16,379 nucleotides of DNA from Acidobacteriota bacterium. Lineage in GTDB: Bacteria > Acidobacteriota > Terriglobia > Terriglobales > Acidobacteriaceae. Shown piece by piece: positions 1 through 7,590 of this stretch. The stretch lies in assembly GCA_019247235.1 (NCBI GenBank), contig JAFAPG010000935.1, forward strand, positions 1 to 16,379, read 5' to 3'. The position numbers and the translations under genes are program-made. Under the pieces are notes generated by a model. The model worked only from the letters and a program-made list of their open reading frames with translations. It was not told where the DNA came from and searched no databases. Positions within the stretch are counted from its first letter, which is position 1. Each line of letters begins with the position of its first letter.

Positions 1-628
1 GAACCTGGGGCTCGAGCTCAATTTCCTGTTTCGCTTTTGGCTGTTTGCGGGTGTCGCTTTTTACGTGCTGCGCGGCCTGTTTGCGCCCCGTGGCGTTCCA
101 CTCATAATAGTTGAACTCAGCCGAACCGTTCTCCACCGCTTCCGCCCAGTAGCGCGGATGGAAGGCCATCGAGCTTTCTGACTCAAAATCATAGATGGGA
201 ACCCACCAGTTCAATTGCGCCATAGGCGCCGAGTACCACGTGTCACGATGCGGGTGGTGGGCATATCCGACCCCTGAGGTCAGATAGGCGTCACTGGTAA
301 CCATTCGCAACCGCGGCACATCGACATAGGTGCTCTCAAGCTCGCATCCCGCCTCCTCGACCAGCGCTCGCAACAGCTTCATGGTGTCAGGATGATGAAT
401 GAAAGCCGGTTTTAAGGGCGCCACTACCGACACATATTCCTCGACCGGCATCTGGTGTTGCGCGGTAAGCGGATCCCGCGAACCGAAAGCTTCCCGGATC
501 ATGGCGCGGGCAAATTCGACTAAGGCCAGGGAAGCAGGTCGGGGGGAGAAAACAAACAACTGCCCCGCAAACAGGCGTTGCCGACGGAGGTCATCATTCA
601 CCGCAGAATCATAAAAAACCGTGTTCAT
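1..628 (-). CDS. 2-oxoglutarate/Fe(II) oxygenase-like protein, 3' end outside window
   Basis: The frame opens at ATG 628 behind a clear AAGGAG about 7 nt upstream and stays open to base 2, giving 209 residues without a stop. The C-terminus lies outside the window. Around residues 123-145 there is an HPHRDTW segment followed by a run of small and aromatic residues with NWW and PIYDF. H127-R-D129 fits the HxD iron-binding pair of cupin-fold 2OG/Fe(II) dioxygenases. H157 (in MAFHP) lies close downstream, but I cannot say whether it is the distal ligand. The part near the break is charged and low in complexity. It follows the third C-methyltransferase by 42 nt on the same strand, so it is most likely the last visible gene of the sugar operon. 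By inference it could hydroxylate or otherwise oxidise the sugar or a lipid-linked glycan. The family assignment rests on the HxD context only. Confidence 0.6.
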   Translation of the reverse strand, partial: MNTVFYDSAVNDDLRRQRLFAGQLFVFSPRPASLALVEFARAMIREAFGSRDPLTAQHQMPVEEYVSVVAPLKPAFIHHPDTMKLLRALVEEAGCELESTYVDVPRLRMVTSDAYLTSGVGYAHHPHRDTWYSAPMAQLNWWVPIYDFESESSMAFHPRYWAEAVENGSAEFNYYEWNATGRKQAAQHVKSDTRKQPKAKQEIELEPQV

Positions 629-670
629 ACTTGGCTCCTTCGAAGGTTCGCTCGGGTTAACGGACGAGCC

Positions 671-1894
671 TCACACCAGCTGAAAATCCGGCCGCAGCCC
701 CAGCTCGGTGACTTCGCGCCGGATTTCGCTTTCGTAGTTTCGATTGGTAATTAGGACCAGGTCCGGTGCGTAGCGTTGTAAAAACTGGGGCGCCACTACC
801 TCTTGCCCGGTACCCGGCACGAACATTCCCTGCTTATACGGGTTCATGTCGACGACGTATTCGATCCGCGAGACCTCGCGTAGGGCATTCAGAAAGGTGG
901 CTCCTTTGGCTCCCGAGCCCCAAACGACCACGCGTTTCCCCGCGCTGGCGAGCGTCTCCAGCTGCTCGTGCCAGTACTGTTTCCGCCGACAATAATCATC
1001 CCCGAAACGCTCGAGGGTGCCGAAGCTTGCACGCTCCCAACTGTTCGCGCGTGAACACTCGGCTGCGCCTGCGCCGATCGCCGCTCTGGCTTCTAAACAT
1101 AGGTATTGTCCTTGGAAGCTGTCGTAGGTCGCAAAGACCTTAAAACCGCACTCCGTGAACAACCGCTCAAGCGACCCGGGGTTGTAATAAAAGCAGTGTT
1201 CGTAAATGATGTCCCAAATGCCCATTCCCTCAAAGACCGCGCCGGCGCTAGGAACTTCGAAAAACACCGCGCAAGTCGTTCGATTGCGCAGGGCATGGCG
1301 AATATCGCCTAGAAACGAGCGCGGCGTAATGATGTGCTCGAGAACGTGCCGGCAGCACAAAAAATCCGCCGGGTATTCTGTGTAACGCTCGGAGTAGTAG
1401 TCGGGAATCACCCTAAAACCCTCGCCCACGCGGGTATCGACTCTTCCCGGTTCGTAGGCTGGATCGAAACCCAGACCGCGATTGGCTCCTCGGGAGCAGA
1501 GCAAGGCTAGGAATTCTCCCTTGCCACACCCAACCTCAATGACGTCTTTATTATGCAGGTCGTAGCGAGCGATCAAGCGCTCGGCCAATTCTTCTGCATA
1601 GCGCTGAAAGGAAGGGGAAAAATGCAGCGAGTTATCATATCGGCGGTCGTAGTCGAGAAGCTGAGAATTGAATGCCTGATTGTAAATAGCGCCGCAATCG
1701 GCACAAAACGCCAGCTGTATGCTTCCCCTGGGGCAACGCTCGGCTTCCTGGGGAGTAGGGCACAAAGAAATACAGTTCACCGGCACTGGTCCCAGCTCAA
1801 AGAATACCCGCGAGCGCGAGCCCTCGCAGGCCGGGCAGGGGCCTGGTACCGATTGTCGCGCGAGGCCGTCGATCATTGAGAGTGGATGCTGCAT
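671..1894 (-). CDS. Sugar C-methyltransferase paralogue 3 (SAM-dependent, zinc-binding)
   Basis: This 407-residue protein has the three-part layout of NDP-sugar C-methyltransferases. The N-terminal zinc-knuckle domain has C20/C23 and C64/C67. The class I SAM fold has EVGCGKGEFL at 120-129 and a CRHVLEH segment ending at H187. The C-terminal Rossmann-like domain has VWGSGAKGATFL at 324-335. The active-site segment reads IIYEH (229-233), where TylC3/TcaB9-type enzymes have IYHEH: the final E-H are kept, and the preceding Tyr and His are replaced by Ile and Tyr. It resembles the neighbouring 1920-3164 product along its whole length, which suggests tandem duplication. I chose ATG 1894. An upstream in-frame TTG at 1915 would add seven residues, and neither start has a strong Shine-Dalgarno. 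It sits 25 nt after the previous gene. The substrate is probably a 4-keto CDP-sugar, but the methylated carbon cannot be read from sequence. Confidence 0.82.
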   Translation of the reverse strand: MQHPLSMIDGLARQSVPGPCPACEGSRSRVFFELGPVPVNCISLCPTPQEAERCPRGSIQLAFCADCGAIYNQAFNSQLLDYDRRYDNSLHFSPSFQRYAEELAERLIARYDLHNKDVIEVGCGKGEFLALLCSRGANRGLGFDPAYEPGRVDTRVGEGFRVIPDYYSERYTEYPADFLCCRHVLEHIITPRSFLGDIRHALRNRTTCAVFFEVPSAGAVFEGMGIWDIIYEHCFYYNPGSLERLFTECGFKVFATYDSFQGQYLCLEARAAIGAGAAECSRANSWERASFGTLERFGDDYCRRKQYWHEQLETLASAGKRVVVWGSGAKGATFLNALREVSRIEYVVDMNPYKQGMFVPGTGQEVVAPQFLQRYAPDLVLITNRNYESEIRREVTELGLRPDFQLV

Positions 1895-1919
1895 GCTGTT
1901 GGGACCGTTTCCCAAACTT

Positions 1920-3164
1920 TTATAAGGCCATCAATTCTGGTCGGAGGCCCATACTCTCCAGCGTTTGCCTGATTTCCTCAGCATAAATGGAATTCATGGC
2001 AATCACCACGTCCGGTTGGTAGTCCTTAAGAGCCTGGGGTGGCGAGATCCGTTTTCCACTTCCCGCCAAATACTTTCCGTGGCGAAAAGGATTGATATCC
2101 ACGATCATCTGAATCTCATCACTAACATCCATGGTGCTGAGGAACGATACACACTTCGATCCCGACCCCCAAAGGGCGGCACGTTGTCCCTTGTTCCGTA
2201 TTTGAGCAATGCGCATTTGCCACTCCCGCAAACGAGCGCGGTAGTTACCGGCAAAGAACTCGACCTCTCGTGTGAGCTGCTCCAGGTCGTTTTCTTCTCT
2301 CAGCGCCGGCGGCGTCGTGGCTTTTGCCGCCACCGCATCCAGCAATAAATATTGATCGTCGTAGGCTTTGGCCAACCGCAGCACCTCAAACCCGGTCGCG
2401 CGAAACAGGCGAGCCAGAGAACCTAGGGTGAAGTAAGAGCAATGCTCGTAATAGATATCCCAGAAGGCGATCTCCCGTAGCACGCGGCCCACATCGGGAA
2501 CTTCAAAGAAGATCACCGCAGAATTGTTCTCCCCCAGAGAAGCGCGTAACGTGGTAAGGAACTTGCGAGTCTCGGGAATATGCTCCAGGGTGTGACGGCA
2601 GCAGATCAAATCACCGGCTAAATCGGCATAACGCTCGCTGTAGAAGTCAACGATGAAGCGTACCCCGGGCGCCTCTACTCGCTCGGGAATGTAACTAGGA
2701 TCGATTCCGATGCCGCGATTGCCGCCCAGGCTCGAGATCAGCACCAGAAAGTCTCCCTTGCCACAGCCGATCTCAACGATCTGCTTTCCCCTTAATTGAT
2801 AGCGTTCAATCAGCTCCCCGGCTAACTCCTCGGCGAACTGGTTAAAGCGCGGTGAAAATGACTGCTGTTCTTCGTAGGCAGAGCTATAGCGCAACATCCC
2901 AGGGTCGAAGATGACATTTTGAATGAAACCGCAGGCGCGGCAAAATCCGAGCTCCAGATCCCTGCGCGGGAAGCCGCGCGCTTTTTCTTCATCCTCGAGC
3001 AGCAGACAACTGTGTACGGGGATATTCTTGATTTCATAGAAGACGGCCATTCCACGAGCCCCACAACTCTGACATGAGTACTCGGACGAAGTGGCTAAGG
3101 CTTCGGGATTTCGCGGCGCAGTCAAAGTAGCGGCGGAGCGTACAAGGTTTTCATTGCCGGTCAT
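1920..3164 (-). CDS. Sugar C-methyltransferase paralogue 2 (SAM-dependent, zinc-binding)
   Basis: A 414-residue methyltransferase with the same three domains as its neighbours. Zinc cysteines are C31/C34 and C75/C78, the SAM loop is EIGCGKGDFL (131-140), and a CRHTLEH segment ends at H195. The C-terminal domain carries LWGSGSKCVSFL (331-342). The active-site motif is IYYEH (237-241): the first Tyr and the E-H pair of the TcaB9-type IYHEH are retained, while the middle His is Tyr. Its ATG overlaps the stop of the preceding gene as ATGA (3161-3164), so translation is very likely coupled. The roughly 30 residues before the first zinc cysteine are Ala/Ser/Thr-rich and may be a flexible tail. It is clearly closer to paralogue 3 than to paralogue 1. 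By inference it acts on an intermediate or product of the same CDP-sugar pathway, but it could instead be an O-methyltransferase. Confidence 0.85.
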   Translation of the reverse strand: MTGNENLVRSAATLTAPRNPEALATSSEYSCQSCGARGMAVFYEIKNIPVHSCLLLEDEEKARGFPRRDLELGFCRACGFIQNVIFDPGMLRYSSAYEEQQSFSPRFNQFAEELAGELIERYQLRGKQIVEIGCGKGDFLVLISSLGGNRGIGIDPSYIPERVEAPGVRFIVDFYSERYADLAGDLICCRHTLEHIPETRKFLTTLRASLGENNSAVIFFEVPDVGRVLREIAFWDIYYEHCSYFTLGSLARLFRATGFEVLRLAKAYDDQYLLLDAVAAKATTPPALREENDLEQLTREVEFFAGNYRARLREWQMRIAQIRNKGQRAALWGSGSKCVSFLSTMDVSDEIQMIVDINPFRHGKYLAGSGKRISPPQALKDYQPDVVIAMNSIYAEEIRQTLESMGLRPELMAL

Positions 3165-4387
3165 ACGATTCGGGGTTGCGGAACGGGGAGAATAAACTTG
3201 CCTCCGCGCTGGCGATATTCTGCTTGTTGGGCAAGGATCTCGTCGGCAAAGTTCCAGGTGAGGAGCAACACGAAATCCGGCTGCTCCTCAAGCAACTTGC
3301 TGGTCGGAAAAATAGGCAAGTCTTTGCCCGGCATGTAGAGACCATGCTTGTGGGTATTGCGATCGACCACAAAATCGAAGGTCTCACATCCCAAGCCCAC
3401 ATAATTCAATAGGGTGCTGCCCTTAGCCGCCGCCCCGTAGGCGGCGATTTTCTTTCCTTGCTGTTTCAGGGTAGACAATAGCTCGCGTAGCGAACTGCGA
3501 ACTGCTTGGACACGTTGGGCGAAATCTTGGTAGTAGTTCAAGCTGGCCACTCCGGCCTGTTTCTCGGCGGCTAGAAAATGCTTGACCGAGTCCTGGACAC
3601 GTTCGATCGGCTCAATCGAGTAACGCAGCGAGCCGCCGTGAATGGCTAGGTGTTCAACCTCATTCAAATAAAGTTCGTGGCGGCGAAACAATCGATCCAC
3701 GGCAGAGACGGAGAAATAACAAAGGTGCTCGTGGTAAATGGTGTCAAATTCGCAATGGTCGATTAAATCGCGTACGTAGGGAGCCTCAATAACCGCGACT
3801 CCGTGATCGCTCAACAGCAGGCGAATGCCTGCGACGAACCCATTCAGGTCGGGCACGTGGGCGAGCACGTTATTAGCGATGATGACATCGGCGCGCTTGC
3901 CTTGGGCGCGCAAATCGCGCGCCAGGTCCTCCCCGAAAAAGGTACGCAGCGTGGGCACCCCGATTTTTTCCGCCGCCCGTGCCGGACCTTCCGCAGGATC
4001 GATGCCGAGCACAGGGATGCCGCGTTCCAGGAAATTGCGCAATAGATAACCGTCGTTACTGGCCAGCTCGACGACCAAATTCGAGGAATTCAGCTGGCGC
4101 GATTCAATTAGCCGCAAGGCATTTTCCCGCGAGTGGCGTAAGAGCGCCTCGGAAAAAGAAGAGAAGTAGGGGTAGTCCTGGCAAAAAAGTTCTTCCGGAG
4201 GGACGGTATGCAAGATCTGCACCAGCCCGCAAGCTGAGCACAGCGAGACATCCAAGGGGTAGGTGGGCTCGGCTTTGTCTAATTGCTCAGGCGTGCGCAG
4301 GGCGTCGGCTAAGGGTGTACAACCCAGTGAAAGCACGGCTTCTAGGTGGTCCCGTCCGCAACTGCGACAGTGAGTTCCGTTACGCAT
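3161..4387 (-). CDS. NDP-hexose C-methyltransferase, TylC3/TcaB9 type
   Basis: A 408-residue protein and the most canonical C-methyltransferase of the three. Zinc cysteines are C7/C10 and C50/C53. The SAM motif ELASNDGYLL (108-117) and NVLAHVPD (173-180, with H177) are characteristic of sugar C3-methyltransferases. The catalytic IYHEH lies at 217-221; in TcaB9 the equivalent Tyr, Glu and final His line the active site and the His is the proposed base. HGGSLR (250-255) and the C-terminal AYGAAAKGSTLLNY (316-329) complete the family pattern. The likely reaction is SAM-dependent methylation at C3 of a 4-keto-deoxy NDP-sugar. ATG 4387 starts inside the upstream SDR gene (8-nt overlap), behind a G-rich stretch. 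A GTG at 4399 would add four residues and is less likely. It overlaps the next gene as ATGA. Confidence 0.9.
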   Translation of the reverse strand: MRNGTHCRSCGRDHLEAVLSLGCTPLADALRTPEQLDKAEPTYPLDVSLCSACGLVQILHTVPPEELFCQDYPYFSSFSEALLRHSRENALRLIESRQLNSSNLVVELASNDGYLLRNFLERGIPVLGIDPAEGPARAAEKIGVPTLRTFFGEDLARDLRAQGKRADVIIANNVLAHVPDLNGFVAGIRLLLSDHGVAVIEAPYVRDLIDHCEFDTIYHEHLCYFSVSAVDRLFRRHELYLNEVEHLAIHGGSLRYSIEPIERVQDSVKHFLAAEKQAGVASLNYYQDFAQRVQAVRSSLRELLSTLKQQGKKIAAYGAAAKGSTLLNYVGLGCETFDFVVDRNTHKHGLYMPGKDLPIFPTSKLLEEQPDFVLLLTWNFADEILAQQAEYRQRGGKFILPVPQPRIV

Positions 4388-5450
4388 GGGCGATCCCACC
4401 CTGCCTGACCCCCTCCGCCTTCTGAGGCGCCCAGCGCAGGGAAGAATCCAGAAAGCCCAATTGGTGGAGCTTCTTCACATGGCGGATGCGCATTAAGCGC
4501 GGGCCTTCTAGGTCCTCGTGCGTGAGGCCAATCTGTTGGTAGGCGCGGTAAAGCTGCTGCGCTCCGGCGCGGGCCGTCCATTGTGGCCGAAACGCAGGCA
4601 AAACGCGGCGAATCTTCGAACAGTCTACGCGGTAGCAACGTTTGTCCGGCCCGGCACCGTCGGCAAGTTGTATGCGGCATCCAGGAACGGTTTCCTTCAC
4701 CATCTCAGCCAACTCGCGAATGCGGTAGTTTTCTTCGGTTACGCCTACGTTGAAGGCCTCTAGATGTACCCGCTCTCGCGGCGCCTCGGCCACGGCCAGA
4801 AACGCGCGAGAGATATCCTCAATATGCACAATCGGGCGCCACGGCGTGCCGTCGCTTTTGAGATAGACCAGCCCCGTGGTAAAAGCCCAACCTACAAGAT
4901 TATTCAGAACCAGGTCGGCGCGAAGATATGGGGAGACGCCATAGGCGGTGGCGCTGCGCAGAAAAGTGGGGCTGAAGCTGTCGTCCGCCAGTTGCCGCAC
5001 ATCCAGCTCGACACGCACTTTCGAGTCGCCGTAAGGAGTCACGGGATTGAATCGGCTGCACTCGTCAAGAAAATCGTCGCCGGCGGCGCCGTAATTACTG
5101 CAAGAAGACGAGAAGATGAAGCGCGAGACACGGGCTTGCTTGGCCAACCGGGCTAGGCGAACGGAAGCTAAATGATTGATCTCATACGTGCACTCTGGGT
5201 TCAAATCACCCAACGGGTCATTGGAAATTCCCGCCAGATGCATGATGACGTCAAAACCTTCAAGATCCGAGACCTCGATCTCCCGCACATCCTTGCGAAT
5301 CCAGGGAACCTGGCTTTCGGCCAGCGTGCCAAAGGCGCAGTCCTCAAACAGACCGCTGTCGAGCCCCACCACTTCGTGCCCCGCTCGTTCCACCAGCGGC
5401 ACCAGCACGGAACCAATGTATCCCTTATGCCCGGTAACTAAGATTCGCAA
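4380..5450 (-). CDS. NAD(P)-dependent nucleotide-sugar reductase/epimerase (extended SDR)
   Basis: This 356-residue extended short-chain dehydrogenase has the N-terminal cofactor loop TGHKGYIGS (6-14), HLAG (71-74), FSSSCSNYG (113-121) and the catalytic pair Y140-x3-K144 in PYGDSK. DGTPWRPIVHIEDISRA (200-216) is typical of nucleotide-sugar epimerases and reductases. The Ser-rich motif replaces the Thr-Asp-Glu/Lys of 4,6-dehydratases, so I do not think it supplies the missing CDP-glucose 4,6-dehydratase. A 4-keto reductase or epimerase acting on the CDP-sugar is more plausible. The start is TTG, chosen because it directly abuts the rfbF stop, sits 5 nt behind a perfect GGAGG, and gives the expected M-R-I-L-V-T-G N-terminus. 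The tail after about residue 310 (region EGPRLMRIRHVKKL) may help in substrate binding. Confidence 0.88.
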   Translation of the reverse strand: MRILVTGHKGYIGSVLVPLVERAGHEVVGLDSGLFEDCAFGTLAESQVPWIRKDVREIEVSDLEGFDVIMHLAGISNDPLGDLNPECTYEINHLASVRLARLAKQARVSRFIFSSSCSNYGAAGDDFLDECSRFNPVTPYGDSKVRVELDVRQLADDSFSPTFLRSATAYGVSPYLRADLVLNNLVGWAFTTGLVYLKSDGTPWRPIVHIEDISRAFLAVAEAPRERVHLEAFNVGVTEENYRIRELAEMVKETVPGCRIQLADGAGPDKRCYRVDCSKIRRVLPAFRPQWTARAGAQQLYRAYQQIGLTHEDLEGPRLMRIRHVKKLHQLGFLDSSLRWAPQKAEGVRQGGIAHA

Positions 5451-6230
5451 TTAAGCCTCCCATATCTTCCACGGCGCTTGGCCTGTCTCCCACAGCGTTT
5501 CCAGCAACTTCTTATCTCGCAGAGTATCCATGCATTGCCAGAATGAGGTGTGCTTGAAAGCCCGCAACTGTCCATCGGCGGCAAGACGTTCGAGCGGTTC
5601 GCGCTCCCACTGAGTAGCATCGCTATCGATGTAATTCATGACTCCCGGCTCGAGCACAAAGAATGCGCCGTTGATCCATCCTTCCCCGAGCTGCGGTTTC
5701 TCCGTAAAACTTACAACCTCATCTCCGCGCATCTCGAGACGCCCAAAACGGGCCGGTGGGCGCACGGCTGTGACCGTGGCCAGCTTTCCATGAGCGCGAT
5801 GGAATTTCAGAAGCTGCTCCAGATTGACGTCGGCCACGCCATCCCCCCAAGTCAACATGAACGTCTGATTGCCTAAATAGGGAGCTAGGCGCTTAATACG
5901 GCCGCCGGTCAGCGTGGCTTCGCCGGTATCAATCAATTCCACATTCCAGTCGCGATGATGGAGTCCGTTGACATGCGGCCTTACCTCGCCTCTCGCTAGA
6001 TTTACTGTTAGGTCGCTATTGAGCGAGCAGTAGTCAACAAAATATCGCTTGATGAATTCCCCTTTGTAGCCCAACGCCACCACGAAATCCTTGAAGCCAT
6101 AAAAGGCGTAATGCATCATGATGTGCCACAAAATGGGCCGACCGCCAATCATGACCATCGGCTTGGGTTTGACTTCCGTTTCCTCGACCAGACGCGTGCC
6201 CACACCGCCAGCTAGAATTGCAACTTTCAT
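5451..6230 (-). CDS. rfbF: Glucose-1-phosphate cytidylyltransferase
   Basis: This enzyme joins CTP and alpha-D-glucose-1-phosphate to give CDP-glucose, the first step of CDP-deoxysugar pathways. At 259 residues it matches the family length. Visible motifs are LAGGVGTRL (6-14) and the downstream KPKPM (21-25) of the nucleotidyltransferase signature, IGGRPILWHIM (28-38), TWGDGVAD (127-134) with the metal-binding Asp, GWINGAFFV (184-192) and FWQCMDTLRD (230-239). The whole pattern points to the cytidylyl rather than the thymidylyl branch. It is the first gene of the minus-strand sugar operon, and its stop is immediately followed by the TTG start of the SDR. The spacer upstream has no strong Shine-Dalgarno. 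A possible promoter lies about 250 nt upstream. Confidence 0.95.
   Translation of the reverse strand: MKVAILAGGVGTRLVEETEVKPKPMVMIGGRPILWHIMMHYAFYGFKDFVVALGYKGEFIKRYFVDYCSLNSDLTVNLARGEVRPHVNGLHHRDWNVELIDTGEATLTGGRIKRLAPYLGNQTFMLTWGDGVADVNLEQLLKFHRAHGKLATVTAVRPPARFGRLEMRGDEVVSFTEKPQLGEGWINGAFFVLEPGVMNYIDSDATQWEREPLERLAADGQLRAFKHTSFWQCMDTLRDKKLLETLWETGQAPWKIWEA
5456..5460 (-). promoter_or_regulatory. Shine-Dalgarno GGAGG that sets a TTG start
   Basis: GGAGG lies in the last codons of rfbF, 5 nt before the TTG at 5450. It supports that non-ATG start for the SDR and implies tight translational coupling between the two genes. Confidence 0.7.
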
Positions 6231-6285
6231 AAACTTAAGACCCTGAGAGACAAAGCAGGTTTAGCGATCTTCGCCTGCAATTACG

Positions 6286-6315
6286 TTGCCGACTTGGAAG
6301 ACGTGGCCCTATAAT
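6286..6315 (+). promoter_or_regulatory. Sigma-70-type promoter candidate for the permease gene
   Basis: TTGCCG at 6286-6291 is followed by an 18-nt spacer and a perfect TATAAT at 6310-6315. It faces the ABC-2 permease, whose ATG is at 6688, so the leader would be about 365 nt. Confidence 0.5.
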
Positions 6316-6476
6316 CCGTTGATTGTTAAGCCTTTTGTCTTCACGAGCCGAACTTGGGAACCCGAGTGGGGGAATTTCGAGTACCCACAGGTCAGAATGC
6401 AAGGAGTTTCACATGTTGTTGCAGATCCTGCACCCGCCCTTGTCAGGCATATCGCCGTCATGTCTTTCCTTGTCGA

Positions 6477-6506
6477 ATTATAACTGTCCTGAGGAGCAGC
6501 TGTCTT
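6477..6506 (-). promoter_or_regulatory. Possible promoter for the sugar operon
   Basis: On the minus strand AAGACA (6506-6501) is followed by an 18-nt spacer and TATAAT (6482-6477). The -10 is perfect and the -35 is moderate. It would give rfbF a leader of about 240 nt and would face the plus-strand candidate, so the two leaders would overlap. Confidence 0.35.
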
Positions 6507-6687
6507 TGGATGCTGGAATTCCTCGCTGCGGCTGGCGCCAGCAAAGCTAAAACCGCGCGCAACGACATGTAAGCCATAAAAGCGGCCGTTGTGGACAGCG
6601 GAGCTGCTTTGTGCCAGACTGAAACCGTCTCGCAGCTTGGCTGAAGGTTTCTGCTTCTGCGAGCTCGCCGACCGGTTTTCCCGCCAC

Positions 6688-7512
6688 ATGGCAGCCACTA
6701 GCGACATTCTGATCAAGCCACGCCGCGGATGGCAACCTGTAGATCTGGCTGAGGTGATTCGCTATCGGGAGTTGTTTTTCTTTCTTGCTTGGCGCGATGT
6801 AAAAATTCGCTACCGGCAGACATTTCTTGGCGGTCTGTGGGCCCTGCTGCAGCCGCTGCTCGCTATGCTGATCTTTTCTTTTGTCTTTCACCGCATGGTG
6901 GGTGTTGCCAGCGGGGGTCCGCCTTATCCCTTGTTCGTTTTTGCCGGACTCGCGCCTTGGACCTTCTTCTCAAATGCCGTCATCCAGTCCAGCAATAGCC
7001 TGCTGGCCAGCGAACGGCTGGTTTCGAAGATCTATTTCCCTAGGGTGTTTATTCCCGTCGCCTCGGCTGCCGCGCTGTTGCCGGACCTGGTTGTCAGCTT
7101 GGCCGTGGTTTTGATATTGCTACCCTATTATCATTGGCATCTCACGTATCATTTTGTAATGCTCCCATTTTTCGTTCTTGGGATTTTCCTGGCCGCAAGC
7201 GGTCTGGGACTGACGTTGTCAGCTTGTAATGTTATGTTTCGCGATGTGAAGTACGCAGTACCCTTCTTCGTACAAATGGGACTGTTCGTAACCCCCGTCG
7301 TCTATCCGTTGCACTATATTCCTCTGCGCTATCGCGGACTGATTGGCCTGAATCCCATGGCAGGCATGGTTCTGGGCTTTCAGAACGCCCTGCTTGGCAT
7401 TCCGTCTCCTCTCAAGGCCGAACTGATCTCTTTCTTGATAAGTATCTTCTTATTTGTCAGCGGATTGTTTATATTCCGCCGCATCGAGCGTTTGTTCGCG
7501 GATATCATCTGA
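6688..7512 (+). CDS. ABC-2 type polysaccharide export permease (Wzm/TagG-like)
   Basis: A 274-residue inner-membrane protein, the usual size for permeases that carry undecaprenyl-linked O-antigen or teichoic acid chains. The N-terminal cytoplasmic part ends in WRDVKIRYRQTFLGGLWALL (35-54), the hallmark interface of this family. Hydrophobic segments follow at roughly 54-70, 82-98, 121-147, 154-180, 190-210 and 246-264. ASERLVSKIYFPR (107-119) and MFRDVKYAVPF (183-193) are further conserved landmarks. ATG 6688 was chosen because homologous permeases begin about here; the frame is open further upstream, and the Shine-Dalgarno is poor. Its ATPase (Wzt) would normally lie directly downstream but is absent: the next gene is an M28 peptidase on the opposite strand. 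By context it may export a glycan containing the sugar made by the neighbouring operon. Confidence 0.9.
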   Translation: MAATSDILIKPRRGWQPVDLAEVIRYRELFFFLAWRDVKIRYRQTFLGGLWALLQPLLAMLIFSFVFHRMVGVASGGPPYPLFVFAGLAPWTFFSNAVIQSSNSLLASERLVSKIYFPRVFIPVASAAALLPDLVVSLAVVLILLPYYHWHLTYHFVMLPFFVLGIFLAASGLGLTLSACNVMFRDVKYAVPFFVQMGLFVTPVVYPLHYIPLRYRGLIGLNPMAGMVLGFQNALLGIPSPLKAELISFLISIFLFVSGLFIFRRIERLFADII

Positions 7513-7544
7513 GCTCTCAGCTCTGCTATGATCTTGCCGACGCT

Positions 7545-7590
7545 TAGGAATGCTTCGAGCCCGCTTCCGAATTGCTCTCGATGCTTCCTA
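7545..7590. repeat. Imperfect inverted repeat downstream of the permease gene
   Basis: TAGGAA (7545-7550) pairs with TTCCTA (7585-7590). Inside it TCGAG pairs with CTCGA, separated by an internal loop. It sits about 30 nt after the permease stop. There is no U-tract, so its role as a terminator is only possible. The rest of 7513-7735 shows no gene, and no ABC ATPase remnant is visible. Confidence 0.3.

Larger units (their letters stand above)
6231..6687. other. Divergent intergenic region between the sugar operon and the export permease
   Basis: I found no convincing gene in these 457 bp. The short ORFs here show no family resemblance and overlap one another. The stretch contains a strong plus-strand promoter candidate (6286-6315), a weaker minus-strand candidate (6477-6506), and small imperfect hairpins around 6350-6400, such as GTGGG pairing with CCCAC. 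No ops/JUMPstart-like GGCGGTAG was seen. Confidence 0.6.

Noticed and set aside
4380..5450. Idea that the SDR is the missing CDP-glucose 4,6-dehydratase
   Set aside because: It has SSSCSNYG where dehydratases have a Thr-Asp-containing motif, so a reductase/epimerase role fits better.
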